A stretch of DNA of 48,766 nt, from positions 1 through 48,766 of the forward strand of contig CAIRCU010000022.1 of assembly GCA_903877165.1 (NCBI GenBank). The letters run 5' to 3'. Source of the DNA: Methanobacteriota archaeon. GTDB taxonomy: Archaea > Thermoplasmatota > E2 > DHVEG-1. The notes beneath the pieces are model-generated. The model saw nothing but the letters and a program-made list of their open reading frames with translations. It ran no database searches and was not told the origin of the DNA. Of the stretch, positions 8,298-17,325 are shown piece after piece. How positions within the stretch are numbered: the first letter of the stretch is position 1; each line of letters begins with the position of its first letter. The position numbers were made by a program, and so were the translations under genes.

Positions 8298-10772
8298 CTA
8301 TCGCCCTTCAAAGAGAAGCCGCAGTAACGGGAACGCATGCGGGAAGCGGTCGAACAACCGCTGCAGGAGATTCCATGAGGGCTGATACGGCATCGTAACG
8401 GGTAGCGTACCCCACGAGCTCTTCATCCCATAGCAATCGCAGGATCCGACTCGAATGGTGTACGAGCCTTGCTTCGTCCAGGTATGCGTCTGTGTGACCT
8501 GCTCGCCTGAGGCATAGGGGCCGATCCACCCTGTGTTTTTCCCATCGCCCCAATCGATGTAATAGGACAGATTATCTCCCTCAGGATCTGAGGTCTGGAC
8601 GACGTATGTGCTGGGCTTCCGGATCGTTCCGGCTGCAGGCCCTGAGATCACTGGAGTCAGCGGTGCACTGTCCAGGATAATGTTGACGACTAACGGCTCG
8701 GACCATGCGCCAACCGCTCCATTGCTATCCTTCGCTCTGGCTTTGATGGCATAGTTTCCGGGATTGGACCAGGCATATGACGCCGAGGTGGCTGTGCCTG
8801 AGGCATATGGCCCCAGCCAGTCGCTGACGTTTCCGTCGCCCCAGTTGAACCGGTAGTACACTTGATCCCCGTCTGGGTCTGAGGCTGAGCTGGAGTACGT
8901 GATTTGATTATTGATCGCGCCTTGGGTCGGACCGGAGAGTGTCGGAATACCTGGCGGGTTGCTCGTGGTGACTGGCCCCATGGTTAAATCAGGGTTCCCC
9001 CATAGCGATCCCCATTCAAACGCCTCGTACCGCAGATCACCCCACAGGTTATAGACATACATCTGCCGTAGGGCGTACTGGTGCGCCCCACCCTGGGTGT
9101 AATTGTAGGAGGTGCATCCCGTGGTGAAGAAATAATCCAGGGATTGGCTCGAACCGGACATCGGGTTGCTCCATCCGGGGCATCCATACGCGACTTTGTT
9201 CGATCCGAGGAACCCAACGGCCCCCTGTTTTAACAACGCCTGACCGATGTTCAGGTAATCGGTATCAGAGTTGCTACAAGAGTCGGCGAAGACGATGGCC
9301 GGGTATGCATCATTCAGTGATAGGACCGAGGTTTCATCGATGAATGGCTGTTCGGGATATAATTCATAGGCCGCATCGGGCGACCCATGACCCGCCCAGT
9401 CGACAAAAGCATAGGTTCCTGCGGACCACACAGTCTTAACATTGGCGTAGGTGAGATCATAGTCAGAAGGATACGATGATTGGGCCTGCTCATACATGCG
9501 GGTCATGGTCCAATCCGCCATCCAGCTATGAGCGACTTTCGCTTCCATGAGGACCGCGTTGTTGGTATCATCCCAGAAATAGGCGCCTAACAGGAGGATG
9601 TTCTTTTTGTAAGAGTCATCCATGTTTTGCTCATACGCGGCAGATTTCTGGCAGATGCTCTGCACAACTGCTGGGTCACTCCAGGGGATGCGACCGACGT
9701 TTACCTCAGCGAGGAAATCAATAGGGTCCCCTGAGTTTTCCCCATATTGATGGTTCCCGTTGGCATCCCAGGATTGGTTATCCGGAAGTGAGAGCTCCGC
9801 GTAGTAATAATCCGTGTCACAACCTTGGGCGGTGTTTCTCATGGGCACATCCGAATAGCTGCCGACAAGGCACACATCCATGATACCCCATTCGGATGAG
9901 GGATATTTTTCGTGGAGGAAGGCACGCATTTTTGCGGAAAGATCATAGCCTTGATAGTTGTCAGCAATCCATGAGGTCGTGGCGACGTAGACGTTTCGAT
10001 TCTTCGCACTTTCCCAGTCGACTAGTGATGTCACGGATGAAACCAAATTGTCGGTGGTGATGATAACGTAATCATGGAGCCCATCAGTGGTTGGACTGGC
10101 AGTGTACCAGGGTTGTGCTTGATCATAGTTCAGGATGATCTCCCTGGCGGTTGCTTCCGTCCGAGGGAGGTTATCGTTGATGACCCGCGATGAAGAATCC
10201 TTTGGAATGGTGTAGTCAATCGACACGGAAATCGCGGAGTGGAAGACCAAGTTTCCTAAGGCAGGACAGTATGTGACGGGGTTGACCCGTACCTCAACGA
10301 TATTGTATTTCCTGTATCCTCCAGTGCCGGCAATCTCGGTGATGGCGGTCGGATAGGGGTCTTTACTCGTGTACGTGGTCTGATAGTTCGTCGTATACTC
10401 TTGTAATCGTTGTTCATACACACCTGGGTTTTCTTGTCCGATGGCTTGTGGCAAGGTGCAGGGAGGTATTTGATGAGAGCCGAGGATGGGGACATCCGTC
10501 GTCATGGTGTGGATATCGGTGACCATTGCGCCCGGTGGAATCGCGATAGAGAAGATCTTTGAAGGGAGATTTGGTTCCCCGGGGACAAGCAGTCGGCCGA
10601 ATCCGCTGACGGAAATAAGCTCACCCTGTACGGTTTTGTCGATGGTATAGGATCCAACGGGGATGTTCACGGTGATGACGCCGCTGTTGGCTGCGCTTGA
10701 GTTACTGGCACTTACCCATACACTGCTTAGCATTAGCATACACAGTAAAATACCTATAATTTTTTTGATCAT
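8298..10772 (-). CDS. secreted C25 peptidase with two PKD domains
   Basis: This is an 824-residue protein with a signal peptide (residues 1-22). The C25 pro-domain is followed by a catalytic domain with His462 (WAGHGSPDAAYE) and Cys499 (FADSCSNSD), closing with WGNPDLTMG. Two PKD-type Ig domains follow (about residues 620-705 and 708-795), each with a DPDGD or DPEGD motif and WGDG. The last 26 residues form an amphipathic tail with RFPHAFPLLRLL, which looks like a recurrent C-terminal tail and perhaps a sorting or attachment signal. A GAGGGAG ribosome site precedes the ATG. The protein is predicted to act outside the cell. Confidence 0.92.
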   Translation of the reverse strand: MIKKIIGILLCMLMLSSVWVSASNSSAANSGVITVNIPVGSYTIDKTVQGELISVSGFGRLLVPGEPNLPSKIFSIAIPPGAMVTDIHTMTTDVPILGSHQIPPCTLPQAIGQENPGVYEQRLQEYTTNYQTTYTSKDPYPTAITEIAGTGGYRKYNIVEVRVNPVTYCPALGNLVFHSAISVSIDYTIPKDSSSRVINDNLPRTEATAREIILNYDQAQPWYTASPTTDGLHDYVIITTDNLVSSVTSLVDWESAKNRNVYVATTSWIADNYQGYDLSAKMRAFLHEKYPSSEWGIMDVCLVGSYSDVPMRNTAQGCDTDYYYAELSLPDNQSWDANGNHQYGENSGDPIDFLAEVNVGRIPWSDPAVVQSICQKSAAYEQNMDDSYKKNILLLGAYFWDDTNNAVLMEAKVAHSWMADWTMTRMYEQAQSSYPSDYDLTYANVKTVWSAGTYAFVDWAGHGSPDAAYELYPEQPFIDETSVLSLNDAYPAIVFADSCSNSDTDYLNIGQALLKQGAVGFLGSNKVAYGCPGWSNPMSGSSQSLDYFFTTGCTSYNYTQGGAHQYALRQMYVYNLWGDLRYEAFEWGSLWGNPDLTMGPVTTSNPPGIPTLSGPTQGAINNQITYSSSASDPDGDQVYYRFNWGDGNVSDWLGPYASGTATSASYAWSNPGNYAIKARAKDSNGAVGAWSEPLVVNIILDSAPLTPVISGPAAGTIRKPSTYVVQTSDPEGDNLSYYIDWGDGKNTGWIGPYASGEQVTQTHTWTKQGSYTIRVGSCDCYGMKSSWGTLPVTMPYQPSWNLLQRLFDRFPHAFPLLRLLFEGR

Positions 10773-10985
10773 AGTTACTCCCTCGTGTGATATGTAATAA
10801 ATTGGTAATACTTAATAAATCCTTAGGTACCGCGATGTTAAGATACAATAGAAGAAAAAATTTTAATTAACCTCATGAAATGATTATATTTTTCGTAATC
10901 TACTAATAATTTGGTTAAGACGTCTAAAAGACTGCGACATCAACTGTCACCAGTGAGAAGAAAAATGAGATATAAAAACGAAAAT

Positions 10986-11777
10986 CTACAAGTCTTTCAG
11001 GCGGCTTGCGAACTCCTCGTACTTCCGGGTGAGAATCGCCACAGACTCCTTCAACGCTTCCTTCGCTTCCATCGACCCGTCCGTCTCAAACACAAACGTA
11101 ATCTTCGTCGGATCCCGCTTCACCGTGATGCTCTCTTCCTTCTCCTTCTCCAGATGCTGCTCCAGCTCCGGTAGCCGAGAACGGTTCTTGAGCTCAAGCG
11201 TGGACCCCTTCAGCTCCACGATCCCCGCTGGTAAATCCTGGACGAAGGTCTTCGCCGCATCGAGGCGTTTCTTGTCGACCTGGATGACCGGCTCGAGGCT
11301 GTACCTCGGCGCGATCACCGGCTGCCATTTCGCATGATCACGGCCGCGGCCAAGCACCGCCTCGACCTCAAGGATGACCCGCTGGTCTTTGGATAGCTCC
11401 ACAATCGGAATACGGGTTTCCTTAATCGCAAAACTCGGATGCTCCGGCTGCAAATCACCAGAGTACACCACCCCAGCGCCCTCCTTACTGAGCGTATAGC
11501 GCACGGTGCAGCTCGGGCAGCCTTTCCCCTCACACTTACACGAAGCCCGATACGTCATGATGCTCAGGTCCGTGGGAATCGGGATGAGTGCAAGACGATG
11601 CGCGATGATCTCATCGAACAACGGACTTGTGTTATCATAAATAATGACGTCGTCGATGGCGAGTTTCGGCAGCTCCGCAAGCATCACCCGCCGCAGCGAG
11701 TTCACGAAATACACATCGGTGTCTTCAAGCCTAATCTCAGCCTTATTCCCCTTGAATTCCATCGACTTGACGATCAT
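10986..11777 (-). CDS. rpo3: DNA-directed RNA polymerase subunit D (Rpo3)
   Basis: This is a 263-residue protein that dimerises with Rpo11 to form the assembly platform of archaeal RNA polymerase (the alpha-like subunit). The N-terminal dimerisation motif VNSLRRVMLAELP is clear, as is the insert domain with Cys80, Cys82, Cys87 and Cys90 (SCKCEGKGCPSC). That cluster of four Cys could bind metal or an Fe-S cluster, as in some archaeal D subunits. It is the last gene of the S13-S4-S11-RpoD run on the minus strand. The genes that usually follow in euryarchaea (L18e, L13, S9) are absent; a secreted peptidase gene lies next. Confidence 0.97.
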   Translation of the reverse strand: MIVKSMEFKGNKAEIRLEDTDVYFVNSLRRVMLAELPKLAIDDVIIYDNTSPLFDEIIAHRLALIPIPTDLSIMTYRASCKCEGKGCPSCTVRYTLSKEGAGVVYSGDLQPEHPSFAIKETRIPIVELSKDQRVILEVEAVLGRGRDHAKWQPVIAPRYSLEPVIQVDKKRLDAAKTFVQDLPAGIVELKGSTLELKNRSRLPELEQHLEKEKEESITVKRDPTKITFVFETDGSMEAKEALKESVAILTRKYEEFASRLKDL

Positions 11778-11789
11778 AAAATGCCACCT

Positions 11790-12173
11790 TTAGATACGCC
11801 GACCGCGCTTCCCGCCCTTTGGCTTGCAGCCGTCATGCGGATGCGGGGTGACGTCTTCAATGGTGCCAATCTTCAGGCCAGCCCGAACCAGGGACCGGAT
11901 TGCGGTCTGCGCGCCTCGACCAGGGGTGCCACCTTTCTTACCACCCTTGCCGCGGATGAGGACGTTGACGTTGTCAAAGCCCTTCTCCAACGCGGCCTCA
12001 GCAGCGACCTGCGCGACGCGCATGGCGACGTACGGTGACCCTTCATCCTTCGCGGACTTGGTCACCATGCCACCGGAGCACTTCGTGACGGTCTCCGCTC
12101 CTGTCGAATCGGTGATTGTGATAATGATGTTGTTAAACGATGAATAGATATGGGCGATGCCCTTGCGTGCCAT
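11790..12173 (-). CDS. rps11: 30S ribosomal protein S11
   Basis: The 127-residue length matches archaeal S11. The sequence runs from [14 protein letters not shown] to the conserved C-terminus [19 protein letters not shown]. It binds 16S rRNA in the platform near the Shine-Dalgarno cleft. It sits 12 bases before rpo3 and two bases after the S4 stop, in the conserved order. Confidence 0.98.
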   Translation of the reverse strand: MARKGIAHIYSSFNNIIITITDSTGAETVTKCSGGMVTKSAKDEGSPYVAMRVAQVAAEAALEKGFDNVNVLIRGKGGKKGGTPGRGAQTAIRSLVRAGLKIGTIEDVTPHPHDGCKPKGGKRGRRI

Positions 12174-12175
12174 GT

Positions 12176-12976
12176 TTATGCACTCTCCTTGGGTTCAGCG
12201 GGTTTCTCTACCGTTTCCGCAGTAGGTTTCTTTACTTTCTTTGGCCGAGGTTCCCCTTGCTTTGCAGGCGCGGGTTGATTAGAAGAAGCTGGTGGATGCT
12301 GCGCCGCTGGCTGCGGAGTTGGGGTCGCAGCGGGCACGGGTGCCGCTGTAGGTGCAGGGGCGGGTGTCGCAGGTGTGGGCGCCGCTGGCGCTGCGGATGG
12401 AACGACGGCTCCCTCGCGCTGTGGTGGTGGGGCGATGCGGCCGCCAGTTGCTTCAACTTTGGGTCGCGCCGGATGGGACAGCTCGTTGAGCGGTGATTTC
12501 ATGGTGTACTGGATCGTTCCCTCTTGTTCCTTTCCTACCATGTACCCCGGGACTGTGACTTTTTGTGGACCAATAGCGATATGCCCATGGCTGATAAGCT
12601 GACGGGCCTGGTGAGGCGTGCTGGAGAAGCCTTTGAGATAGACGAGGGTCTGCAGTCTACGGTTTAAGACCGTGTCGATGTCTAATGCGAGGACGTCGTC
12701 AAGGGTGCAACCGAGCGGAAGGATTCCCATGTGGGTGAGATGGCCAAGCAGCTGGTCGCTTTCTTTCTTGACTTGGGGCGTGGGTGCGCCGACTTTGGCG
12801 AGGAGTTCACGCGCGTGATGGCGGTTCTTCCCAAGATACGTCTTGGCTTTCCAGATCTCGACGTGATTTTTTAAGCCGTATTTCTTGATGAGTTCGCGCT
12901 CCGCCTTAATCCGGCTTTCTTTCCAGGGGTGCAGAGGGGTTTCGTATTTCTTGCGCGGGAACTTCGGGCTGCTCAT
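12176..12976 (-). CDS. rps4: 30S ribosomal protein S4 with long Ala/Pro tail
   Basis: Residues 1 to about 180 are a normal archaeal S4 ([14 protein letters not shown], and an S4 RNA-binding domain around 105-160 with [23 protein letters not shown]). It is a primary 16S rRNA binder. An unusual extension of about 80 residues follows: first low-complexity Ala/Pro/Thr (about 190-240), then Lys/Glu-rich (to 266). Archaeal S4 usually ends near 180 residues. The reading frame is continuous and the S11 gene follows directly, so the tail is not an annotation artefact. Confidence 0.97.
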   Translation of the reverse strand: MSSPKFPRKKYETPLHPWKESRIKAERELIKKYGLKNHVEIWKAKTYLGKNRHHARELLAKVGAPTPQVKKESDQLLGHLTHMGILPLGCTLDDVLALDIDTVLNRRLQTLVYLKGFSSTPHQARQLISHGHIAIGPQKVTVPGYMVGKEQEGTIQYTMKSPLNELSHPARPKVEATGGRIAPPPQREGAVVPSAAPAAPTPATPAPAPTAAPVPAATPTPQPAAQHPPASSNQPAPAKQGEPRPKKVKKPTAETVEKPAEPKESA

Positions 12977-12982
12977 GGGTCA

Positions 12983-13627
12983 CTACTCCTCTTTCTTCGC
13001 ACCGCCGGCGGCGGGTTTGACTTCACGGCGTTTGGAAACACCGAGCGCGAGTCCGAAGCGGCCGTTCGCGCGGGTGCGCTGCCCGCGGACCGGTAAGCCC
13101 GCCTCATGACGGACGCCTCTGTAACTGCGAATCATCTTCATCAGGTTAATGTCATCACGGAGCCGTGTGGCGACCTCGACGCTGATAAGATGGGTGTTCT
13201 CCCCGGTGTAGAGGTCTTTGCGGCGGTTCATCATCCAGACTGGGGCGGTCGTGTTGATGTTCTGCAGCGCGGTCTGAATCTGCTGGACCTGGGTCTCGTT
13301 GAGTTTGCCGAACTTGAGGTTGCGGTCGATGCCAGCCGTGTCCGCGACGAACGTGGCCATGTGCCGGCCGATGCCCTTGATGCTCGTAAGGCCCTGGACG
13401 ACGTTGCGTTCCCCGTTGATGTCGGTGTTGGCGAGGCGGACGATGTAATTGAAGTTCTCGTCATGCTCAACCTTCTTCTTACCGCCCTTGTCCTCTTCGA
13501 CGGCTGGACGCTGCTTCTTCTCTTTCTTCTGTTGTTTGCCGGGTTGGGCTGTCTCCGCGCGCTCCTTGCGTGGTTGTTCGTCGGGCTGTGCTTCGGCTTC
13601 AGCTGGTTCTTTTTTTTCTTCAGACAA
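12983..13627 (-). CDS. rps13: 30S ribosomal protein S13 with charged N-terminal extension
   Basis: The conserved S13 domain begins near residue 59 (FNYIVRLANTDINGERNVVQGL) and ends with the basic C-terminus expected (RGQRTRANGRFGLALG). It contacts the 50S subunit and P-site tRNA at the head of 30S. The first 55 or so residues are a Glu/Lys/Gln/Pro-rich extension not typical of the family (total 214 residues against about 150). A later in-frame ATG upstream of the conserved domain is missing, so the extension is probably translated. It is first in the S13-S4-S11-Rpo3 operon. Confidence 0.97.
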   Translation of the reverse strand: MSEEKKEPAEAEAQPDEQPRKERAETAQPGKQQKKEKKQRPAVEEDKGGKKKVEHDENFNYIVRLANTDINGERNVVQGLTSIKGIGRHMATFVADTAGIDRNLKFGKLNETQVQQIQTALQNINTTAPVWMMNRRKDLYTGENTHLISVEVATRLRDDINLMKMIRSYRGVRHEAGLPVRGQRTRANGRFGLALGVSKRREVKPAAGGAKKEE

Positions 13628-13687
13628 GGTGATACCCCAGTATAGGATTACATTTGAATTCTCATCAAGATAAGATGGGAAAGTATT

Positions 13688-13700
13688 GCCAATATAAAAA
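13688..13700 (-). promoter_or_regulatory. TATA box of the ribosomal protein operon
   Basis: On the minus strand TTTTTTTATATTGG lies about 65 bases upstream of the S13 ATG. A separate plus-strand box, CATATTTATCC (about 13724-13734), can serve asnS, so the two transcripts diverge here. Confidence 0.5.
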
Positions 13701-13820
13701 AACCCCTATTTAAGCATTTAGTCATATTTATCCTAGAACGGCTGGTGGTTCTCCCGGTTGTGCTGTTTGGGGCGTGACCGTAATGGATTTATCTGGCTAA
13801 CTTATCCCCTTGCGTGGATT

Positions 13821-15131
13821 ATGGTGTCGACATCGTGGCGGAGAATTAAAGAGGTGCTTGCCGGCATTTCTGCTGGTACGATCGTGAGCGTTCGCGGCTG
13901 GGTCTATCGGACCCGGAGTAGCGGCAACATCGTGTTCATGACCCTGCGGGATGCATCTGGGGTGATCCAAGTCACAATCAAGAAGGGGAACCTGCCGGAC
14001 CCGCAGTTTGAGGCGGCCAAGACCGCGCTCATCGAATCCTCGGTGGAACTCTCCGGGGAGGTCAAAGAGGATCCGCGGGCGCCTGGGGGCTATGAGATCC
14101 TCGCCCGCTCGGTACAGGTGGTGAACTTCGCGGAACCATTCCCGATTACGAAAGACCAAAGCCCAGAGTTCCTCCTGGATCAGCGGCATCTGTGGCTGCG
14201 GTCTCGCAAGCTGACGGCGGCGTTGAAGATTCGGTCTACGGTCGTCGGCGCGATCCATCAGTTTTTCCGCGACCGCGGTTTCTACGAGTTCGACGCACCG
14301 GTGCTGCAGCCGAACCAGTGCGAGGGCGGATCCACGCTCTTCGAAGTGAAGTACTACCAGGACAAGACGTACCTCTCACAGTCCTGGCAGCTGTATGCTG
14401 AGGCCGGCGTGTTCGCGCTGGAGAAGATCTACAACGTCGGGCCGACGTTCCGCGCGGAGAAATCCAAGACCTCGCGGCATCTCTCCGAGTTCTGGATGGC
14501 GGAGATGGAGGCCGCCTGGATGGACCTCCATGATATCACCGAGATAGCGAAAGACGAAGTCCGGTTCGTCATCGGGCAGGTGGTGGAGAAGAACCCTGAC
14601 GACCTCGCAGTCCTGGAACGCGACATCGAGACGCTCCGCAAGCTCTCCAAGGCGAAGTACCCGACCATCACGTACACAGAAGCGTTGGAGGTTCTACGCA
14701 CGAAAGCCGGGATGGAGGTCGACTGGGGCAAGGACCTCCGCACTGTCGAGGAGGACACGATCATGAAGTTCTTCGAGACGCCTGTGGTGGTGACGAACTA
14801 CCCATTGGAGATCATGGCGTTCTACAAGCCGCCAGACCCCAAGGACCCGAAGACCGCATTGTGCTTCGACATGCTCGCACCGGAGGCCTACGGGGAAATC
14901 ATCGGCGGCTCGCAGCGCAGCACGGACATCGCCCAAATGTCGGAGCGGCTGCGACAGATGGGAGAAAAAATAGAGAACTATCAATGGTACTTCGATTTAC
15001 GGCGGTACGGCTCCGTGCCGCATGCGGGCTACGGCCTGGGCGTCGAACGCCTCGTCGCCTGGATCTGCCATGCGGAGAACATCAAGGACACGATCCCGTT
15101 CCCACGCACACTGCTGCGGTTCCGCCCATAG
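13821..15131 (+). CDS. asnS: asparaginyl-tRNA synthetase
   Basis: This is a 436-residue class II synthetase that charges tRNA-Asn. The N-terminal OB-fold (VSVRGWVYRTRSSGNIVFMTLRD) binds the anticodon. Motif 2 is FRAEKSKTSRHLSEFWMAEME-like and motif 3 is GYGLGVERLVAW. The stretch CEGGSTLFEV with SQSWQLYAEA is the AsnRS form, rather than the AspRS form with EGG-TELF and SPQLYKQ. I chose ATG 13821 (MVSTSWRRI); the longer frame from 13758 adds 21 residues unlike the family. The acyP gene follows after 17 bases. Confidence 0.93.
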   Translation: MVSTSWRRIKEVLAGISAGTIVSVRGWVYRTRSSGNIVFMTLRDASGVIQVTIKKGNLPDPQFEAAKTALIESSVELSGEVKEDPRAPGGYEILARSVQVVNFAEPFPITKDQSPEFLLDQRHLWLRSRKLTAALKIRSTVVGAIHQFFRDRGFYEFDAPVLQPNQCEGGSTLFEVKYYQDKTYLSQSWQLYAEAGVFALEKIYNVGPTFRAEKSKTSRHLSEFWMAEMEAAWMDLHDITEIAKDEVRFVIGQVVEKNPDDLAVLERDIETLRKLSKAKYPTITYTEALEVLRTKAGMEVDWGKDLRTVEEDTIMKFFETPVVVTNYPLEIMAFYKPPDPKDPKTALCFDMLAPEAYGEIIGGSQRSTDIAQMSERLRQMGEKIENYQWYFDLRRYGSVPHAGYGLGVERLVAWICHAENIKDTIPFPRTLLRFRP

Positions 15132-15148
15132 CATGATGAGGTGAAATT

Positions 15149-15427
15149 GTGCCAAAAGTACATGCACACGTCGTGGTATCCGGCCTGGTGCAGGGCGTGT
15201 GGTTCCGCGCCAGCACTCAGCAGAAGGCAGAGGAGCTGGGGCTGAAAGGCTGGGTGCGCAACACCTCGAACGGCTGCGTGGAAGCCGTCTTCGAAGGCGA
15301 GCGCTTACGGGTCGAGGATATCGTGTCCTGGTGCCGTCAAGGACCACCCAACGCGCAGGTGAAGGATGTGGCGGTGAACTACGCGGAGTTCTCAGGTGCA
15401 TTCTCCTCGTTCGCCATCCGCCATTAA
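15149..15427 (+). CDS. acyP: acylphosphatase
   Basis: This 92-residue enzyme hydrolyses acyl phosphates to carboxylate and phosphate. The signature VSGLVQGVWFRASTQQKA contains the phosphate-binding loop and catalytic Arg, and GWVRNTSNGCVEAVFEG contains the catalytic Asn. It starts with GTG at 15149, supported by a GAGGTG ribosome site five bases upstream. It lies 17 bases after asnS and is probably co-transcribed. Confidence 0.95.
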   Translation: MPKVHAHVVVSGLVQGVWFRASTQQKAEELGLKGWVRNTSNGCVEAVFEGERLRVEDIVSWCRQGPPNAQVKDVAVNYAEFSGAFSSFAIRH

Positions 15428-15437
15428 AAAAAATTGG

Positions 15438-15737
15438 TTACTCTGTTTTTTCGGCGCGCTCCTTTTTCTTCTCTTTTTCTTCGCGCTTCTTGTCTTTTTC
15501 CTCTTGTTTTTCCTCGAGGTGTTTCTTCTCGCGGACCATACCGCCTTTCAGCGTCGAAATACGGGAGGTCCACCCGCGGATGCGCTCATCGCATTCACGG
15601 CGCTTGATGTTGTAGTCGGCCTTGGTGATCTTCTTGGCTTCGCATTTTTCTTCAAGCTTGGTGACGCGCATCTGCTCGCGCTCGATGCGTTTCTCCAGCT
15701 TGGCGATGTTCCTTTCTAATCGGTCCATAAATGCCAT
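15438..15737 (-). CDS. coiled-coil protein, unknown
   Basis: The protein has 99 residues and is almost wholly helical. Heptad-like Leu/Ile spacing runs from residue 5 to 45 (RLERNIAKLEKRIEREQ) and a Glu/Lys run of about 30 residues forms the C-terminus. There is a GAGGT ribosome site 7 bases before the ATG and a minus-strand TATA-like element near 15790-15798. It converges on acyP with only 10 bases between stops. No function can be assigned. Confidence 0.75.
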   Translation of the reverse strand: MAFMDRLERNIAKLEKRIEREQMRVTKLEEKCEAKKITKADYNIKRRECDERIRGWTSRISTLKGGMVREKKHLEEKQEEKDKKREEKEKKKERAEKTE

Positions 15738-15830
15738 CGTTGCTACCTCAAAGGAGTCCTTTAATTGGGGTCCCTAAATTACCTTGCCCTATATACGAGT
15801 TTCGATACCAGACAATTAGAAAAGCCTCGC

Positions 15831-16559
15831 CTAATCATTCGAAGACTTGGTCAGCTCTGGGTACCGGAACGGGGTGATCGCCGATGGCGTGTTCGCGTTC
15901 TTGTGATCAGGGTCCAGTCGTGCGACCGTGTACGCCTCCAGCGCATCATCGGGATACGCGGTGAGGAGACCACGGGCGTCCTGCTGAGGAAGTTTTGGGT
16001 CGATCCAGCGGCGCTCATGGGACGAAGGGAGAATCACCGGCATGCGCTTCGCCGTGTTGTGGATCACCGCAAGCAGCGGGCTCGCCGAGCAAGTGATGAT
16101 GCTGACCGTCTGTAGCGCCTGCTTAGTGGCGGGGTTCGTCCAGGTATCCCAGAGTCCGGCGAGCGCGAACGGCTCCTGGCTCTTCAACCTGATATAATAT
16201 GGGTACTTCCGCCCGCGGACCTCCTGCCATTCGAAGAACCCATCCACCAACACGAGGCAATGCTGGGAGACGGCAGCCCGGCGGAACGCGGGTTTCTCAT
16301 AGATGCTCTCCGCCCGAGCGTTCATGGTCTTCGTCCGCACCTGGTTCGCCTCCTCCTCCGTCTTCACCCACGACGGAACCAACCCCCACGTGTAATACGT
16401 CAGGGTCTGAGGCGATGCCTCGGTGATAACCGGAAGCTTCGGGTAGTCAAACGCGGACACATAATAGTACTGTGGATGGTCCTCAAGCTCCGGCGCCGTC
16501 ACAGCGAACCGCGCACGAATCGTCTCTTTGGGACTCAGAACTGCAAGGCTGTAGCACAT
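15831..16559 (-). CDS. SRAP-domain protein (HMCES/YedK family)
   Basis: This 242-residue protein belongs to the family that crosslinks to abasic sites in single-stranded DNA and shields them. The catalytic Cys2 is exposed after Met removal (MCYSLA). The other active-site residues are Asn80 (TMNARAES), Glu110 (DGFFEWQ) and His167 (IHNTAKRMPVIL). All key residues are present, so activity is likely. A 43-residue zinc-ribbon gene lies 26 bases upstream on the same strand and is probably co-transcribed. Confidence 0.95.
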   Translation of the reverse strand: MCYSLAVLSPKETIRARFAVTAPELEDHPQYYYVSAFDYPKLPVITEASPQTLTYYTWGLVPSWVKTEEEANQVRTKTMNARAESIYEKPAFRRAAVSQHCLVLVDGFFEWQEVRGRKYPYYIRLKSQEPFALAGLWDTWTNPATKQALQTVSIITCSASPLLAVIHNTAKRMPVILPSSHERRWIDPKLPQQDARGLLTAYPDDALEAYTVARLDPDHKNANTPSAITPFRYPELTKSSND

Positions 16560-16585
16560 GCCAACACTACGGAATCCGTTCCCCC

Positions 16586-16717
16586 TTATAATCCTGTTTT
16601 CTGCGCCGTCAACCAGGGATACAGTGACCGGCGGCAGTCACGGCAGATATAATGATGAATAGGGGTATAGGCCTCCATCGCCTGACCGCAGCGGGGACAG
16701 GTATGATTTGTTCCCAT
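16586..16717 (-). CDS. 43-residue zinc-ribbon micro-protein
   Basis: The frame runs from ATG 16717 to TAA 16586-16588 and begins MGTNHTCPRCGQAM. A second knuckle, ICRDCRRS, follows 15 residues later, so one CxxC...CxxC zinc site is expected. A TTTTTAAG box lies about 25 bases upstream on the minus strand. It precedes the SRAP gene at 26 bases and may be in its operon. The role is unknown. Confidence 0.65.
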   Translation of the reverse strand: MGTNHTCPRCGQAMEAYTPIHHYICRDCRRSLYPWLTAQKTGL

Positions 16718-16816
16718 GGTAAAACGAAGTATGAGGACGCTTAAAAATCTCCTAGGGGGATGGATGAAACTATTCCTAGCGTTGAGTGAAAGAACAGTGG
16801 AATGAAAAAAGAAGAG

Positions 16817-16981
16817 TTACACCTTGCGCCGCGTCCAGTTGTACCGCCGCATCTTCGCGGTCTCACCAAACCCGCAGAACGCACAGCGCCGTTTCTGCAG
16901 ATGGAATGAGTGGCGCCCGCAGCGGCGGCAGATGGTATGCGACCGGTGTCCTCCGGATCGGCAGGTTGTTCCCTTCGTCAT
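16817..16981 (-). CDS. rpl37e: 50S ribosomal protein L37e
   Basis: This is a 54-residue zinc-binding ribosomal protein, too short for most ORF cut-offs. Zinc ligands are in ICRRCGRH (Cys18, Cys21) and CAFCGFG (Cys33, Cys36), and the C-terminus AKMRRYNWTRRK is diagnostic. It lies 17 bases downstream of the Sm-like gene, the conserved archaeal LSm-L37e pair. Confidence 0.96.
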   Translation of the reverse strand: MTKGTTCRSGGHRSHTICRRCGRHSFHLQKRRCAFCGFGETAKMRRYNWTRRKV

Positions 16982-16998
16982 AGTGGCTACCCCTTATC

Positions 16999-17214
16999 CT
17001 AAGGAGATATATAAATTATGTTGTCCCCGCGGACTATGACCTTCTCATGCTTGGTCTTCTTTTCTTTAATCTGTTCATCGACGTTCTTCAACACCAGATT
17101 CATGTGGGGGACGTCATAGCCGTCAAGTACGCCTTGGTACTGGACGCCTCCGCGCAGTTCGACGATGACACGGTTGTTGAGGCTGGCGTGCAGTAATTTC
17201 AACGGTTTCTCCAT
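16999..17214 (-). CDS. lsm: archaeal Sm-like protein (LSm/SmAP)
   Basis: The protein has 71 residues. The Sm1 motif is VELRGGVQYQGVLDGYDVPHMNLVL and the Sm2 motif is IVRGDNIIYISP. It forms a heptameric ring that binds U-rich RNA. It is transcribed together with rpl37e immediately downstream. Confidence 0.96.
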   Translation of the reverse strand: MEKPLKLLHASLNNRVIVELRGGVQYQGVLDGYDVPHMNLVLKNVDEQIKEKKTKHEKVIVRGDNIIYISP

Positions 17215-17325
17215 GAGGATTACCTAGGAAGGACGAAATACAGGGGTGATTTATAAGAGTTTGGTCACCACCCTCCTAGATCCGCTTGGGAAGAGTTAAA
17301 AAGAATCCAAGAGATAGCCCGCGGT

